Assembly (NCBI RefSeq): GCF_016806125.1
Contig: NZ_CP047169.1
Coordinates: 1-64,000 of the forward strand
Direction: 5' to 3'
Source of the DNA: Ponticoccus alexandrii
Lineage (GTDB): Bacteria > Pseudomonadota > Alphaproteobacteria > Rhodobacterales > Rhodobacteraceae
DNA length: 64,000 nucleotides
A program made the position numbers and the translations under genes. Each line of letters starts with the position of its first letter. Positions within the stretch are counted from its first letter, which is position 1. Below are positions 9,633 through 17,192 of the stretch, piece by piece. The notes below the pieces were generated by a model that worked only from the letters and a program-made list of their open reading frames with translations, was not told the origin of the DNA and searched no databases.

Positions 9633-9941
9633 TATCCTTATTAGTCGGCGCGGCAAACCCGCCCAAGGCCGATCACCGGGGCAGGGACCCAACCCGGGGC
9701 GGGCGGATACTGCGGTGAACTCCGAACCCCGCCGCGTGATGGTCCGAGCCACGGGCGGTTGCCAAACCCCTGACCGGGTTGCATCTATCCCTTCCATTGA
9801 CGGGAGCGGGGCAGGGCTGTACGGGACGGGCCACCATAGAAGGAGACTGATGCGCTGAGGTTTTGATTTTCCGCTTCTTGCGGCATCGACCGGCACCCCT
9901 GTGTGCCGACCCTTTCGTGCATCACATTCTATGGAGTTCTC
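9633..9941. other. Non-coding interval with potential RNA structure
   Basis: About 310 bp without a convincing gene. It contains an 8-bp inverted repeat CAACCCGG (9690-9697) and CCGGGTTG (9774-9781) that could close a multi-stem domain. Inside are GCGG/CCGC (9712-9715 with 9732-9735) and CGTG/CACG (9735-9738 with 9750-9753) complementarities. It ends in a purine-rich AGAAGGAGACTGATG around 9838-9852. I compared it by eye with cobalamin, FMN, TPP, SAM and 4.5S RNA consensus elements and could not fit any. The GNAT gene starts at 9942. Confidence 0.3.
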
Positions 9942-10394
9942 ATGGAGAACCAGCACATCACGATCCGGTCGTATGACGCGGCCACGGATCTCGCGAACCT
10001 GTCGGCCATCTGGCTCGACGCATCGCTCATGGCACATCCGTTCATCGGCAAGCCAAGGCTGATGGAGCAGCAGAAGCTGATCGAGGGTGAATACCTGCCG
10101 AACTCGGAGACATGGGTCGCCTGTCACGGGGACCGCTCCGTGGGCTTCATCAGCCTTCTGGGCGATTTCGTCGGCGGGATATTCATCGCGCCGGACTGGC
10201 AGGGACGGGGCATCGGCCGCAGGCTGATCGACCATGCCCTAAGGCAAAAGGGCGCGCTCTCTCTTGAAGTCTACACCCGGAACGAACAGGCCATGCGCTT
10301 CTATTCCGCGCTGGGGTTCCGTGAAGTCTCGCGCCGTGCCGTGGATGATCTCGGCTACCCCTATGAAAACGCGAGGCTGCACCTGAAAGCGTGA
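9942..10394 (+). CDS. GNAT-family N-acetyltransferase
   Basis: A 150-aa cytosolic acetyltransferase. The acetyl-CoA pyrophosphate-binding motif QGRGIGRRLIDHAL (Q-x-x-G-x-G) is at about residues 87-100, preceded by the GGIFIAPDW beta-strand, and the C-terminal part (NEQAMRFYSALGFREV) is typical. The start at 9942 gives MENQHITIRSYD; an upstream GTG in frame at 9903 has no RBS. The closest style is the YjaB/PhnO-like small GNATs, but the acceptor substrate cannot be predicted. It appears monocistronic. Confidence 0.85.
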   Translation: MENQHITIRSYDAATDLANLSAIWLDASLMAHPFIGKPRLMEQQKLIEGEYLPNSETWVACHGDRSVGFISLLGDFVGGIFIAPDWQGRGIGRRLIDHALRQKGALSLEVYTRNEQAMRFYSALGFREVSRRAVDDLGYPYENARLHLKA

Positions 10395-10665
10395 CCCTGT
10401 GGCCGGGCAGGACAGCCCTGCCCGGTCACTCCGCAGGTGCGCGCCGGTGCCTGACCGGCAGTGGTCCAGTTGCCGTAGGGCGTCACTTCCGCGATCCGCA
10501 GAGCGCGCCTTGCTGCCGTCCGTCCCAGGCCCGTGCCGAAGGACCGGCATCCAGCCCCGCCCGGTCTTGAGCGAAAAGTCATCGCCCGGACGATCCGTCC
10601 TGGTCTTCCGCGATGCCAGCAGGCGGATGCCGGATGTGGTCGCAGGGAAAAACCGCCGCCGGCGC

Positions 10666-11514
10666 TTATCCCTCCGGGCTGCCAAGGACACCGATGGCGG
10701 CGAAGATCGCCAGCACCACCAGCCATTGACGCGGCTTCAGCTTTTCGCCGAGGAACAGCGCCGCAAGCACGATGGTGATGACCCCGAAGGTCGAGGCCCC
10801 GACCGCCGCGAACTCTGGCCGGTCGGTCCGGCCTGCACCGATCACCGACCCCAGCGCAACCGCATCCAGCGCACCCATCAGTGCAAGCAGCGGCAGGTGC
10901 CGCCGCTCAGGGCGCAGGGGCGCGCGCAGGGCCAGGGCCACGGCAAGCACCGCTGCCAGCGCCATGGCGCGCGTGGGCGCCAGAAGCGCAAGCTCGCCTC
11001 CGTTTGCCGTCGCCGCGTGGCCGACGGCAAAGGTCGCGGCGAATCCCACGCCCGCAAGCACGGACCAGAGGATGGCGGCCCCCCCGCCGCCAGAGCCGCC
11101 GTCCTCCGGGTCGGACTGCGACAGCAGCGCGATGCCCCCGACGATGACCCCGACCATGCCCCATTGCAGCGCCGTGACCGGCGTGCCCGAGACGCTGGCC
11201 CAGCCAACCGAAAGGATCGGGTAGGCACCGATCACAGGCGCCACCAGCCGCACCGGACCGATGGAGAAGGCCTTGTAAAGCGCCACGCCGCCAAGCGCGA
11301 AGAACAGGCCCGACAATAGCGCCAACGGCAGCGATCCGCCGCCCGCTCCCTGCTGCCAGGCCACCGCACTGACCGGGGTCGCCAGCAGCAGCCCGAAGCC
11401 CAGCACCCAGACCAGAGAGGCGAAGATGCCGTTGTTCTGGCTGACATAGCGAACGCAGACATCATGGGCGCCCCAGGCAAGGGCGGCAACGAGGCCGAGA
11501 GTGATGGCGATCAT
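10666..11514 (-). CDS. EamA/DMT-family permease
   Basis: A 282-aa inner-membrane protein with about ten hydrophobic helices arranged as two EamA repeats (the first from MIAITLGLVAALAWG, the second from AAILWSVLAGVGFAATFAVG). The family exports amino acids, metabolites or drugs; the substrate is unknown here. The start at 11514 is chosen because CAGGAG lies 10 nt upstream and the protein then begins directly with the first membrane helix. The longer frame adds 37 charged residues with no RBS. It is divergent from the truncated haemoglobin gene. The 10395-10665 interval downstream contains nothing I recognise. Confidence 0.85.
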   Translation of the reverse strand: MIAITLGLVAALAWGAHDVCVRYVSQNNGIFASLVWVLGFGLLLATPVSAVAWQQGAGGGSLPLALLSGLFFALGGVALYKAFSIGPVRLVAPVIGAYPILSVGWASVSGTPVTALQWGMVGVIVGGIALLSQSDPEDGGSGGGGAAILWSVLAGVGFAATFAVGHAATANGGELALLAPTRAMALAAVLAVALALRAPLRPERRHLPLLALMGALDAVALGSVIGAGRTDRPEFAAVGASTFGVITIVLAALFLGEKLKPRQWLVVLAIFAAIGVLGSPEG

Positions 11515-11825
11515 GCTGGAATGCGCTCCTGTATGGCTCTGCGGGCGCCCCGGGGACGGGTTTCTGTTGCCGGATCGGTCGGATCGAAGTATTCTTATGG
11601 TTAAATTAATGTTCCTATTATGCAAACCTTTTTGACGGCGAAGGTGGCGCTATACGCGACGCAGGCACCTGACCCTTGGCCCTCGGACGGCCCCTGCCGG
11701 GGTCATTTCGCAAGGTTGCGAAGGGGGCCAAAGTCCCCATCGCGCTGCGCATCCCCGGGGAAATGCGTCCTTGGGCTTGATCCCGATCAAGGCAGGCCCA
11801 GATCCGCTCGACTAGCGAGGCAGGC
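11515..11825. other. Divergent intergenic region, EamA gene / truncated haemoglobin gene
   Basis: About 310 bp. The left part is AT-rich (GGTTAAATTAATGTTCC near 11599-11615) and is likely promoter DNA. The right part holds a perfect FNR-type box at 11777-11790. No further gene is seen. Confidence 0.5.
11777..11790 (+). promoter_or_regulatory. FNR/FnrL-type box, TTGAT-N4-ATCAA
   Basis: TTGAT (11777-11781), spacer CCCG, ATCAA (11786-11790) is an exact match to the Crp/FNR-family consensus recognised by FnrL and related regulators in Rhodobacteraceae. The symmetry extends one more base on each side (C...G). It lies 35 bp upstream of the ATG of the truncated haemoglobin gene, so low oxygen or nitrosative signals probably control that gene. 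Confidence 0.7.
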
Positions 11826-12233
11826 ATGAAAACAGCACTCGACCAGATTGGCGGAGAGGACCGGCTGCACGCGCTGGTAACCGCCTTCTATGACCGGATG
11901 GAAACCGATCCCGAGGCCTATCCGCTGCTGCGGCTGCATTTTCGCGGCCACGGGATGGCGCATACAAGGCAGGCGCAGATGGAATTCCTGTCCGGTTTCC
12001 TGGGCGGTCGCGCCTATTACCGCGAACGCAACGGCCACATGGACCTGCGCGAGATCCATGCGCATGTGCCGATCCGGCAGGCGGACGCGGAACTGTGGCT
12101 GAAGACCTTCGACGCCGCGCTGGCGGATTGCGGGATGGAGGGTCCGGCGGTCGAGAAACTGCGCGCAACCCTTCGGCGCGCGGCGCATATGCTGGTCAAC
12201 GACCTTCCCGACTGGCGCGAACCAACGTCCTGA
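11826..12233 (+). CDS. Group II truncated haemoglobin (GlbO-like)
   Basis: A 135-aa haem protein. The B-helix motif FYDRM (21-25) is present, the proximal His is His78 in DLREIHAH, and the Trp that marks groups II and III is in ELWLKTFDAAL (near residue 91). Length fits the family. Group II globins bind O2 and NO and are linked to oxygen delivery or NO detoxification. The ATG at 11826 follows GCGAGGCAGGC. The perfect FNR box just upstream suggests induction under oxygen limitation. It is monocistronic, followed by two hairpin-forming sequences before the convergent gmaS terminator. Confidence 0.88.
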   Translation: MKTALDQIGGEDRLHALVTAFYDRMETDPEAYPLLRLHFRGHGMAHTRQAQMEFLSGFLGGRAYYRERNGHMDLREIHAHVPIRQADAELWLKTFDAALADCGMEGPAVEKLRATLRRAAHMLVNDLPDWREPTS

Positions 12234-12294
12234 AGGCGTCGGTCGCAGCGCTTTGTCAGCGTTTCCCGGTGTATCCGGGGCTGTGAGTTTTGGG

Positions 12295-12325
12295 ACTGGC
12301 CGGGCGGGACCTGTGCCCGGCCAGT
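12295..12325 (+). terminator. Hairpin after the truncated haemoglobin gene
   Basis: An 11-bp perfect inverted repeat, ACTGGCCGGGC (12295-12305) and GCCCGGCCAGT (12315-12325), with a 9-nt loop, lies about 60 bp after the globin stop. No strong T-run follows, so it is either a weak terminator or a processing/stability element. Confidence 0.45.
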
Positions 12326-12358
12326 GTCCGGGTGCTAATTCCATGGATGGATTTTGGT

Positions 12359-12378
12359 CAAGATCGTCGACGATCTTG
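12359..12378. repeat. Perfect 20-bp palindrome
   Basis: A self-complementary 20-mer with half-site CAAGATCGTC and no spacer, centred between 12368 and 12369. It sits between convergent genes, 35 bp outside the gmaS terminator. It could be a dimer-binding site or a cruciform/hairpin. It has no T-run of its own. Confidence 0.5.
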
Positions 12379-12412
12379 CGCCCGCGGGCCACAGTGCGCC
12401 GGTTGTAAATGG

Positions 12413-12449
12413 AAAGCCCCCCGCGCGGTGTCCTGCGACGGGGGGCTTT
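12413..12449 (-). terminator. Rho-independent terminator for the gmaS/mgs operon
   Basis: An 11-bp perfect stem, AAAGCCCCCCG (12413-12423) and CGGGGGGCTTT (12439-12449), with a 15-nt loop. Read on the minus strand it ends in CTTTCC, just after the gmaS stop at 12471; on the plus strand it ends in CTTTT, so it may work both ways for the convergent genes. Confidence 0.8.
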
Positions 12450-12470
12450 TGCGGGGGGACGTTCTCTGGG

Positions 12471-13799
12471 TCAGATATCGAGGGTGTTGTCCTTTTCCCA
12501 TTTGGAGAAGTGGTTCACGAAGGAGTTCCACTCCTGCCGCTTCATCTTGATGTAGGAAGTCGAGAACGCGTCCCCCATGGCGGTCTTGAGCTCGGCGTCG
12601 GCGTCATAGGCGCGGATGGCGTCGAGCATGTTGAGCGGCAGCTTGGGGGCGCCGGTGACGGTGTGGCCCTCGGCGTACATGTCGATGTCCCAGCGCTTGC
12701 CGGGATCGGCCTTGGAGCGGATGCCCGAGAGGCCCGCGGCGATGATGACGGCCTGCAGCAGGTAGGGGTTTGCGGCGCCGTCGGGCAGGCGCAGCTCGAA
12801 GCGTCCGGGGCCGGGGACGCGCACCATGTGGGTGCGGTTGTTGCCGGTCCATGTGACGGAGTTCGGCGCCCATGTGGCGCCCGAGATGGTGCGGGGGGCG
12901 TTGATGCGCTTGTAGCTGTTGACGGTGGGGTTGGTGATCGCGGCCAGCGCGCTGGCGTGTTTCATGATGCCGCCGAGGAAGTGCTTGCCGCGCTCCGACA
13001 GGCCGACCTCGCCGGTCTGGCCCTCGCCCTTGCCGGCGAAGACGTTTTCCTTCGAGTCCCGGCCGGGAGCGTCCCAGACCGAGATATGGGCATGGCAGCC
13101 GTTGCCGGTCAGCCCCTCGATGGGCTTGGGCATGAAGGTGGCGCGGAAGCCGTGCTTTTCGGCCACCGAGCGGGTCATGAACTTGAAGAAGGAATGCTTG
13201 TCGGCGGTCTTCAGGACGTCGTCGTAGTCCCAGTTCATCTCGAACTGGCCGTTGGCGTCCTCGTGGTCGTTCTGGTAGGGGCCCCAGCCGAGATCCAGCA
13301 TGTAGTCGCAGATCTCGCGGATCACCTCGTAGCGGCGCATGACGGCCTGCTGGTCGTAGCAGGGCTTCGCGGCGGTGTCGAAGGGGTCGGAGATCTCGTC
13401 GCCCTCGGGGGTGAGCAGGAAGAACTCGGCCTCGATGCCGGTCTTGACGTGCAGCCCCTCTTCGGCGGCCTCGGCGATCAGGCGGCGCAGCACGTTGCGC
13501 GGCGCCTGGGCCACGTCCTCGTCCTCCATCACGCAGTTGCTGGCGACCCAGGCGACCTCGGGCTTCCAGGGCAGCTGGATCACCGACGACGGGTCGGGCA
13601 CCGCCAGCATGTCGGGATGCGCGGGCGTCAGGTCGAGCCATGTGGCAAAGCCGGCGAAGCCCGCGCCGTCCTCTTGCATGCCGGCGATCGCCTGCGCCGG
13701 GACCAGCTTGGCGCGCTGTCCGCCGAAGAGGTCGGTGTAGGAGATCATGAAGTACTTGACGCCCTTGTCCTTGGCGTATGCGGCCAGGTCGATGGTCAT
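12471..13799 (-). CDS. gmaS: Gamma-glutamylmethylamide synthetase (GS type III-like)
   Basis: A 442-aa glutamine-synthetase-family enzyme. In the N-methylglutamate pathway GmaS joins monomethylamine to glutamate with ATP, giving gamma-glutamylmethylamide. Catalytic-site motifs are present: GIEAEFF, the GQFEMNW metal site, NGCHAHIS, and the NNRTHMVRVPGPGRFELR nucleotide/glutamate region. The family also includes glutamine synthetase GlnT; I choose GmaS because mgsC, mgsB and mgsA lie immediately upstream in the same direction and the mgd genes follow beyond the regulator. The ATG at 13799 gives MTIDLAAYAKDKGVKYF, the usual beginning; the longer frame runs into mgsC. It is the last gene of the mgs operon, with a strong terminator 22 bp downstream. 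Confidence 0.88.
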   Translation of the reverse strand: MTIDLAAYAKDKGVKYFMISYTDLFGGQRAKLVPAQAIAGMQEDGAGFAGFATWLDLTPAHPDMLAVPDPSSVIQLPWKPEVAWVASNCVMEDEDVAQAPRNVLRRLIAEAAEEGLHVKTGIEAEFFLLTPEGDEISDPFDTAAKPCYDQQAVMRRYEVIREICDYMLDLGWGPYQNDHEDANGQFEMNWDYDDVLKTADKHSFFKFMTRSVAEKHGFRATFMPKPIEGLTGNGCHAHISVWDAPGRDSKENVFAGKGEGQTGEVGLSERGKHFLGGIMKHASALAAITNPTVNSYKRINAPRTISGATWAPNSVTWTGNNRTHMVRVPGPGRFELRLPDGAANPYLLQAVIIAAGLSGIRSKADPGKRWDIDMYAEGHTVTGAPKLPLNMLDAIRAYDADAELKTAMGDAFSTSYIKMKRQEWNSFVNHFSKWEKDNTLDI

Positions 13800-13885
13800 T
13801 TCCGCTGTTTCCCTGTTGTCTTGTCGTTTCTTTTGAATGCAGACGGCGCGGCCCCGTCGAGAGGGCCGCGCCGCGAGAAGTCTGG

Positions 13886-15229
13886 TCAGTAGCCGCTGCC
13901 GGGCTTGCCGGGGTACCAGTCGGTGCCGGCGAGCGGGATTTTCGCCATGGCCGCCGCCTCCATCGTCAGGGCGCAGAGATCCTCGGGCTCGAGGTTGTGC
14001 AGGTGGCTCTTGCCGCAGGCCCGCGCGATGGTCTGGGCCTCCAGCGTCATCACCTTGAGGTAGTTGTTGAGCCGCCGCCCGCCCTCGACCGGATCGAAGC
14101 GCGCCATCAGCTCGGGGTCCTGCGTGGTGATGCCCGCCGGGTCGCGGCCCTCCTGCCAGTCGTCGTAGGCGCCCGCGGTGGTGCCCAGCTTCTGGTACTC
14201 GGCCTCCCACTTGGGATCGTTGTCGCCAAGCGCGATCAGCGCCGCCGTGCCGATGGCCACCGCGTCGGCGCCGAGCGCCATGCACTTGGCCACATCCGCG
14301 CCGGTGCGGATCCCGCCCGAGACCACCAGCTGCACCTCGCGGTGCATGCCCAGGTCCTGAAGCGCGCGCACCGCCTCGCGGATGCAGGCGAGGATCGGCT
14401 GGCCGACGTGCTCGATGAAGACGTCCTGCGTGGCCGCCGTGCCGCCCTGCATGCCGTCCAGCACCACCACGTCCGCGCCCGCCTTGACCGCCAGCGTGGT
14501 GTCGAAGTAGGGCCGCGCGCCGCCGACCTTGATGTAGATCGGCACCCGCCAGCCGGTGATCTCGCGCAGCTCGAGGATCTTGATCTCCAGATCGTCCGGG
14601 CCGGTCCAGTCCGGGTGACGGCAGGCCGAGCGCTGGTCGATGCCCTTGGGCAGGTTGCGCATCTCGGCCACGCGGTCAGAGATCTTCTGACCCAAGAGCA
14701 TGCCGCCGCCGCCGGGCTTGGCGCCCTGACCCACGACGATCTCGATGGCATCGGCGCGGCGCAGGTCGTCGGGGTTCATGCCGTAGCGCGAGGGCAGGTA
14801 CTGGTAGACCAGCCGCTTGGAATGGCCGCGCTCTTCCGGGGTCATGCCGCCGTCGCCGGTGGTGGTCGAGGTGCCCGCCAGCGTGGCGCCGCGTCCCAGC
14901 GCCTCTTTCGCCGGACCGGACAGGGCGCCGAAGGACATGCCCGCGATGGTGATCGGAATATCCAGCTGGATCGGGTTCTTCGCAAAGCGCGTGCCCAGCG
15001 TCACCGAGGTGTCGCAGCGCTCGCGGTAGCCTTCCAGCGGATAGCGCGAGATCGAGGCGCCGAGGAACAAGAGGTCGTCGAAGTGCGGCAGCTTGCGCTT
15101 GGCGCCGCCGCCGCGGATGTCGTAGATGCCCGTCGCCGCGGCCCGCCGGATCTCGGCGTTGATCGACTGCGAGAAGGTCGCCGACTGGATCGGCGTGGTG
15201 CGCGGCGCGTGTCTTGTATCGTCTTTCAT
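13886..15229 (-). CDS. mgsC: N-methylglutamate synthase subunit C (FMN-binding, GltB-like)
   Basis: A 447-aa protein matching the FMN-binding synthase domain of glutamate synthase (ITIAGMSFGALSGPAKEALGRG at 94-115, GQGAKPGGGGMLLGQKIS at 167-184, phosphate-binding SGGIRTGADV at 304-313). MgsABC transfers methylamine onto glutamate, or from gamma-glutamylmethylamide, to give N-methylglutamate. The Cys triplet that binds the 3Fe-4S cluster of glutamate synthase is absent: residues 335-372 read GDNDPKWEAEYQ...GITTQDP with no Cys. This fits a reaction without net redox change. It is 14 bp downstream of mgsB and 86 bp upstream of gmaS. Confidence 0.9.
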   Translation of the reverse strand: MKDDTRHAPRTTPIQSATFSQSINAEIRRAAATGIYDIRGGGAKRKLPHFDDLLFLGASISRYPLEGYRERCDTSVTLGTRFAKNPIQLDIPITIAGMSFGALSGPAKEALGRGATLAGTSTTTGDGGMTPEERGHSKRLVYQYLPSRYGMNPDDLRRADAIEIVVGQGAKPGGGGMLLGQKISDRVAEMRNLPKGIDQRSACRHPDWTGPDDLEIKILELREITGWRVPIYIKVGGARPYFDTTLAVKAGADVVVLDGMQGGTAATQDVFIEHVGQPILACIREAVRALQDLGMHREVQLVVSGGIRTGADVAKCMALGADAVAIGTAALIALGDNDPKWEAEYQKLGTTAGAYDDWQEGRDPAGITTQDPELMARFDPVEGGRRLNNYLKVMTLEAQTIARACGKSHLHNLEPEDLCALTMEAAAMAKIPLAGTDWYPGKPGSGY

Positions 15230-15243
15230 CTGGCAGGCCCCTC

Positions 15244-15921
15244 TCAGTAGGCGTTGTCGGGCTTGAAGGTGTAGAGCTGGCGGGCCGAACCGTAGCGCTT
15301 GAACTCTTCCGGCCTGGCGTCGCAGCCGCCGCGCTCGAGCAGCTCGGCCAGCAGCGTCAGGTGCTCGGGCCGCATCTCCTTCTCGATGCAGTCGGCGCCC
15401 AGCGATTTCACCGAACCGCGCACGAAGAGCCGCGCCTCGTAAAGCGAATCCCCCAGCGCCTCGCCCGCGTCGCCGCAGACCACGAGGTTGCCGGACTGCG
15501 CCATGAAGGCCGACATATGGCCGATGTTGCCGTGCACGATGATGTCGATGCCCTTCATCGAGATGCCGCAGCGCGACGAGGCATTGCCCTTGATGATGAG
15601 CGTGCCGCCACGCCCGGTGGCCCCGGCGTACTGGCTGGCGTCGCCCTCGACGACGACGGTGCCCGACATCATGTTCTCGGCCACGCCCGGCCCGGCGGAG
15701 CCCTGCACATGCACCGTGGCCTGCTTGTTCATGCCGGCGCAGTAATAGCCGGTGGAGCCCTTCACGGTCACCTCGATGGGGGCGTCGAGACCCACGGCGA
15801 TGGCATGGCTGCCGCGCGGATTGACGACTTCCCAGAGGGTCTGGTTGGTGCTTCCGGCCTGCGCGTGCAGCGTTTCGTTCAGCTTGCGCAGCCCTTCGGC
15901 CGCAAGGTCAAATGTCTGCAT
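15244..15921 (-). CDS. mgsB: N-methylglutamate synthase subunit B (GXGXG domain)
   Basis: A 225-aa protein equivalent to the C-terminal GXGXG beta-helix domain of glutamate synthase alpha chain. Regular repeats of the right-handed helix can be seen (VKGSTGYYCAGMN, VVVEGDASQYAGATGRGGTLIIKG, IIVHGNIGHMSAFMAQSG). It is the structural subunit of the split MgsABC complex. The start at 15921 lies 3 nt after the mgsA stop, so translation is coupled. The C-terminus (YTFKPDNAY) is 14 bp before mgsC. The same domain occurs in formylmethanofuran dehydrogenase subunit C, but the operon settles the assignment. Confidence 0.88.
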   Translation of the reverse strand: MQTFDLAAEGLRKLNETLHAQAGSTNQTLWEVVNPRGSHAIAVGLDAPIEVTVKGSTGYYCAGMNKQATVHVQGSAGPGVAENMMSGTVVVEGDASQYAGATGRGGTLIIKGNASSRCGISMKGIDIIVHGNIGHMSAFMAQSGNLVVCGDAGEALGDSLYEARLFVRGSVKSLGADCIEKEMRPEHLTLLAELLERGGCDARPEEFKRYGSARQLYTFKPDNAY

Positions 15922-15924
15922 GTC

Positions 15925-16821
15925 TCAGTGCTTCCAGAAGTAGACGGTTGCGGGTTCGGGTTCCCAGACGCGGGCATCCTCGATGCCCGGCAGGTTCACC
16001 AGCGCGCGGTATTCGCTGCCGAAGGCAACGTATTGATCGGTCTCGGCCATGACGGCGGGCTTGCAGGCGATGGGATCGCGCACCACGCCAAAGCCGTCCT
16101 CGGTCCCCACCACGAAGGTGAAGAAGCCGTCGAGATCCTTCAGCGCGCCTTCCAGCGCCTCGCCCAGCGTCGCGCCCTGCTGCATCTTCCAGGTCAGGTA
16201 GGCGGCGCCGACCTCGGTGTCGTTCTGGGTCTCGATATGCACCCCGTCGCGGCGCAGCTTTCGGCGCAGCGCGTTGTGGTTCGACAGCGAGCCATTGTGC
16301 ACGAGGCACTGGTCGGGGCCGGTATTGAAGGGATGCGCGCCCATGGTGGTCACGGCGGATTCGGTCGCCATGCGGGTATGGCCGATGCCATGGCTGCCCT
16401 GCATCTTCGAGACCTCGAAGCGCGCCGCCACGTCCCTGGGCAGGCCGACTTCCTTGTAGATCTCCAGCGTCTCGCCCGAGGACATGACCCGCACGCCCGG
16501 CGCCACCGTGGCCAGCGCCGCGCGCGCCTCGGAGAGCTTGTCAGCCGGCAGATCGAGCACCGCGTGGCTGTCCTTGCGGGTCAGCCCCACCCCGGCGCCG
16601 ATCGCCGCGCCCAGCTTTTCGGCGAGATCGCCGAAGACCGCGTCGCCTTCGTCCGACTGTACCGTCAGCTTCGACCGGCCCTCGGCGGTGTTGCCGTAGA
16701 TGGCGATCCCGGCGCTGTCCGGGCCGCGATCGGTCATCGTGATCAGCATGTCCGTCAACAGCGCGCCAAGCTGCGGCTCCAGCGCCTTGTCCTTCAGAAA
16801 GAGTCCGACAATCCCGCACAT
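15925..16821 (-). CDS. mgsA: N-methylglutamate synthase subunit A (class II glutamine amidotransferase-like)
   Basis: A 298-aa Ntn-type amidotransferase domain. The start at 16821 (MCGIVGLFL) puts the nucleophile Cys at position 2, to be exposed by Met removal, and GGAG lies 9 nt upstream; the longer frame is discarded. GHTRMATESAV, HNGSLSNH and a TDTEVGA-like TQNDTEVGAAYL motif form the glutamine site. In MgsABC this domain would hydrolyse the amide of gamma-glutamylmethylamide or glutamate-linked methylamine and channel methylamine to the FMN subunit. It is the first gene of the minus-strand mgsABC-gmaS operon and diverges from a GlxA-type regulator. Confidence 0.9.
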   Translation of the reverse strand: MCGIVGLFLKDKALEPQLGALLTDMLITMTDRGPDSAGIAIYGNTAEGRSKLTVQSDEGDAVFGDLAEKLGAAIGAGVGLTRKDSHAVLDLPADKLSEARAALATVAPGVRVMSSGETLEIYKEVGLPRDVAARFEVSKMQGSHGIGHTRMATESAVTTMGAHPFNTGPDQCLVHNGSLSNHNALRRKLRRDGVHIETQNDTEVGAAYLTWKMQQGATLGEALEGALKDLDGFFTFVVGTEDGFGVVRDPIACKPAVMAETDQYVAFGSEYRALVNLPGIEDARVWEPEPATVYFWKH

Positions 16822-17192
16822 TCGCGTTTGCTCCACTTCTTGATTCCGTCCGAAGGCACTTCGTGATTCTGCCCGTCGGCCCCTGCACAAAGGCTAACAC
16901 CCGATCAATAAACTCGCAACTGATATGAAAAAAGTTTTCCTAACAGTCAATCTAGCCCGCCAAATTACACAAAATAAGCCTGTTTCTTCAGCAAACGTGA
17001 GCAACTCCGCACGCACCGGCACGGCCCTTTAGCCAGCATGACGCAGGCCCGACGCCTCTGCGCGGCATGGGGCCGGGGGTGTTCAGCGGCGAGGGAAGAC
17101 CGGCGCGCCCTGCGGCGGGAAGAGTTTCACCGTGTTGCAAAACCTTTCCCCGCAGTGGAGAAATGAGAGGCAAGGTTGCGCAGGAGGGGACG
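16822..17192. promoter_or_regulatory. Divergent promoter region, mgsA / GlxA-type regulator
   Basis: About 370 bp with an AT-rich core at 16895-16990 in otherwise GC-rich DNA. For mgsA on the minus strand, TTGACT (complement of 16945-16950) and ATATCA (complement of 16921-16926) are spaced 18 bp and form a weak sigma-70-like candidate. The regulator has a very strong AGGAGGGG RBS just before its ATG at 17193. No coding sequence is apparent. Confidence 0.45.

Noticed and set aside
9660-9860. Cobalamin or FMN riboswitch
   Set aside because: Short similarities such as GGGGCAGGG and CGGTGAA exist, but the conserved core boxes in the right order are absent, and the downstream GNAT gene has no link to either cofactor.
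12471-13799. Housekeeping glutamine synthetase
   Set aside because: The fold is shared, but co-transcription with mgsABC and proximity to mgdABCD fit gamma-glutamylmethylamide synthetase; no glnB or glnK is adjacent.
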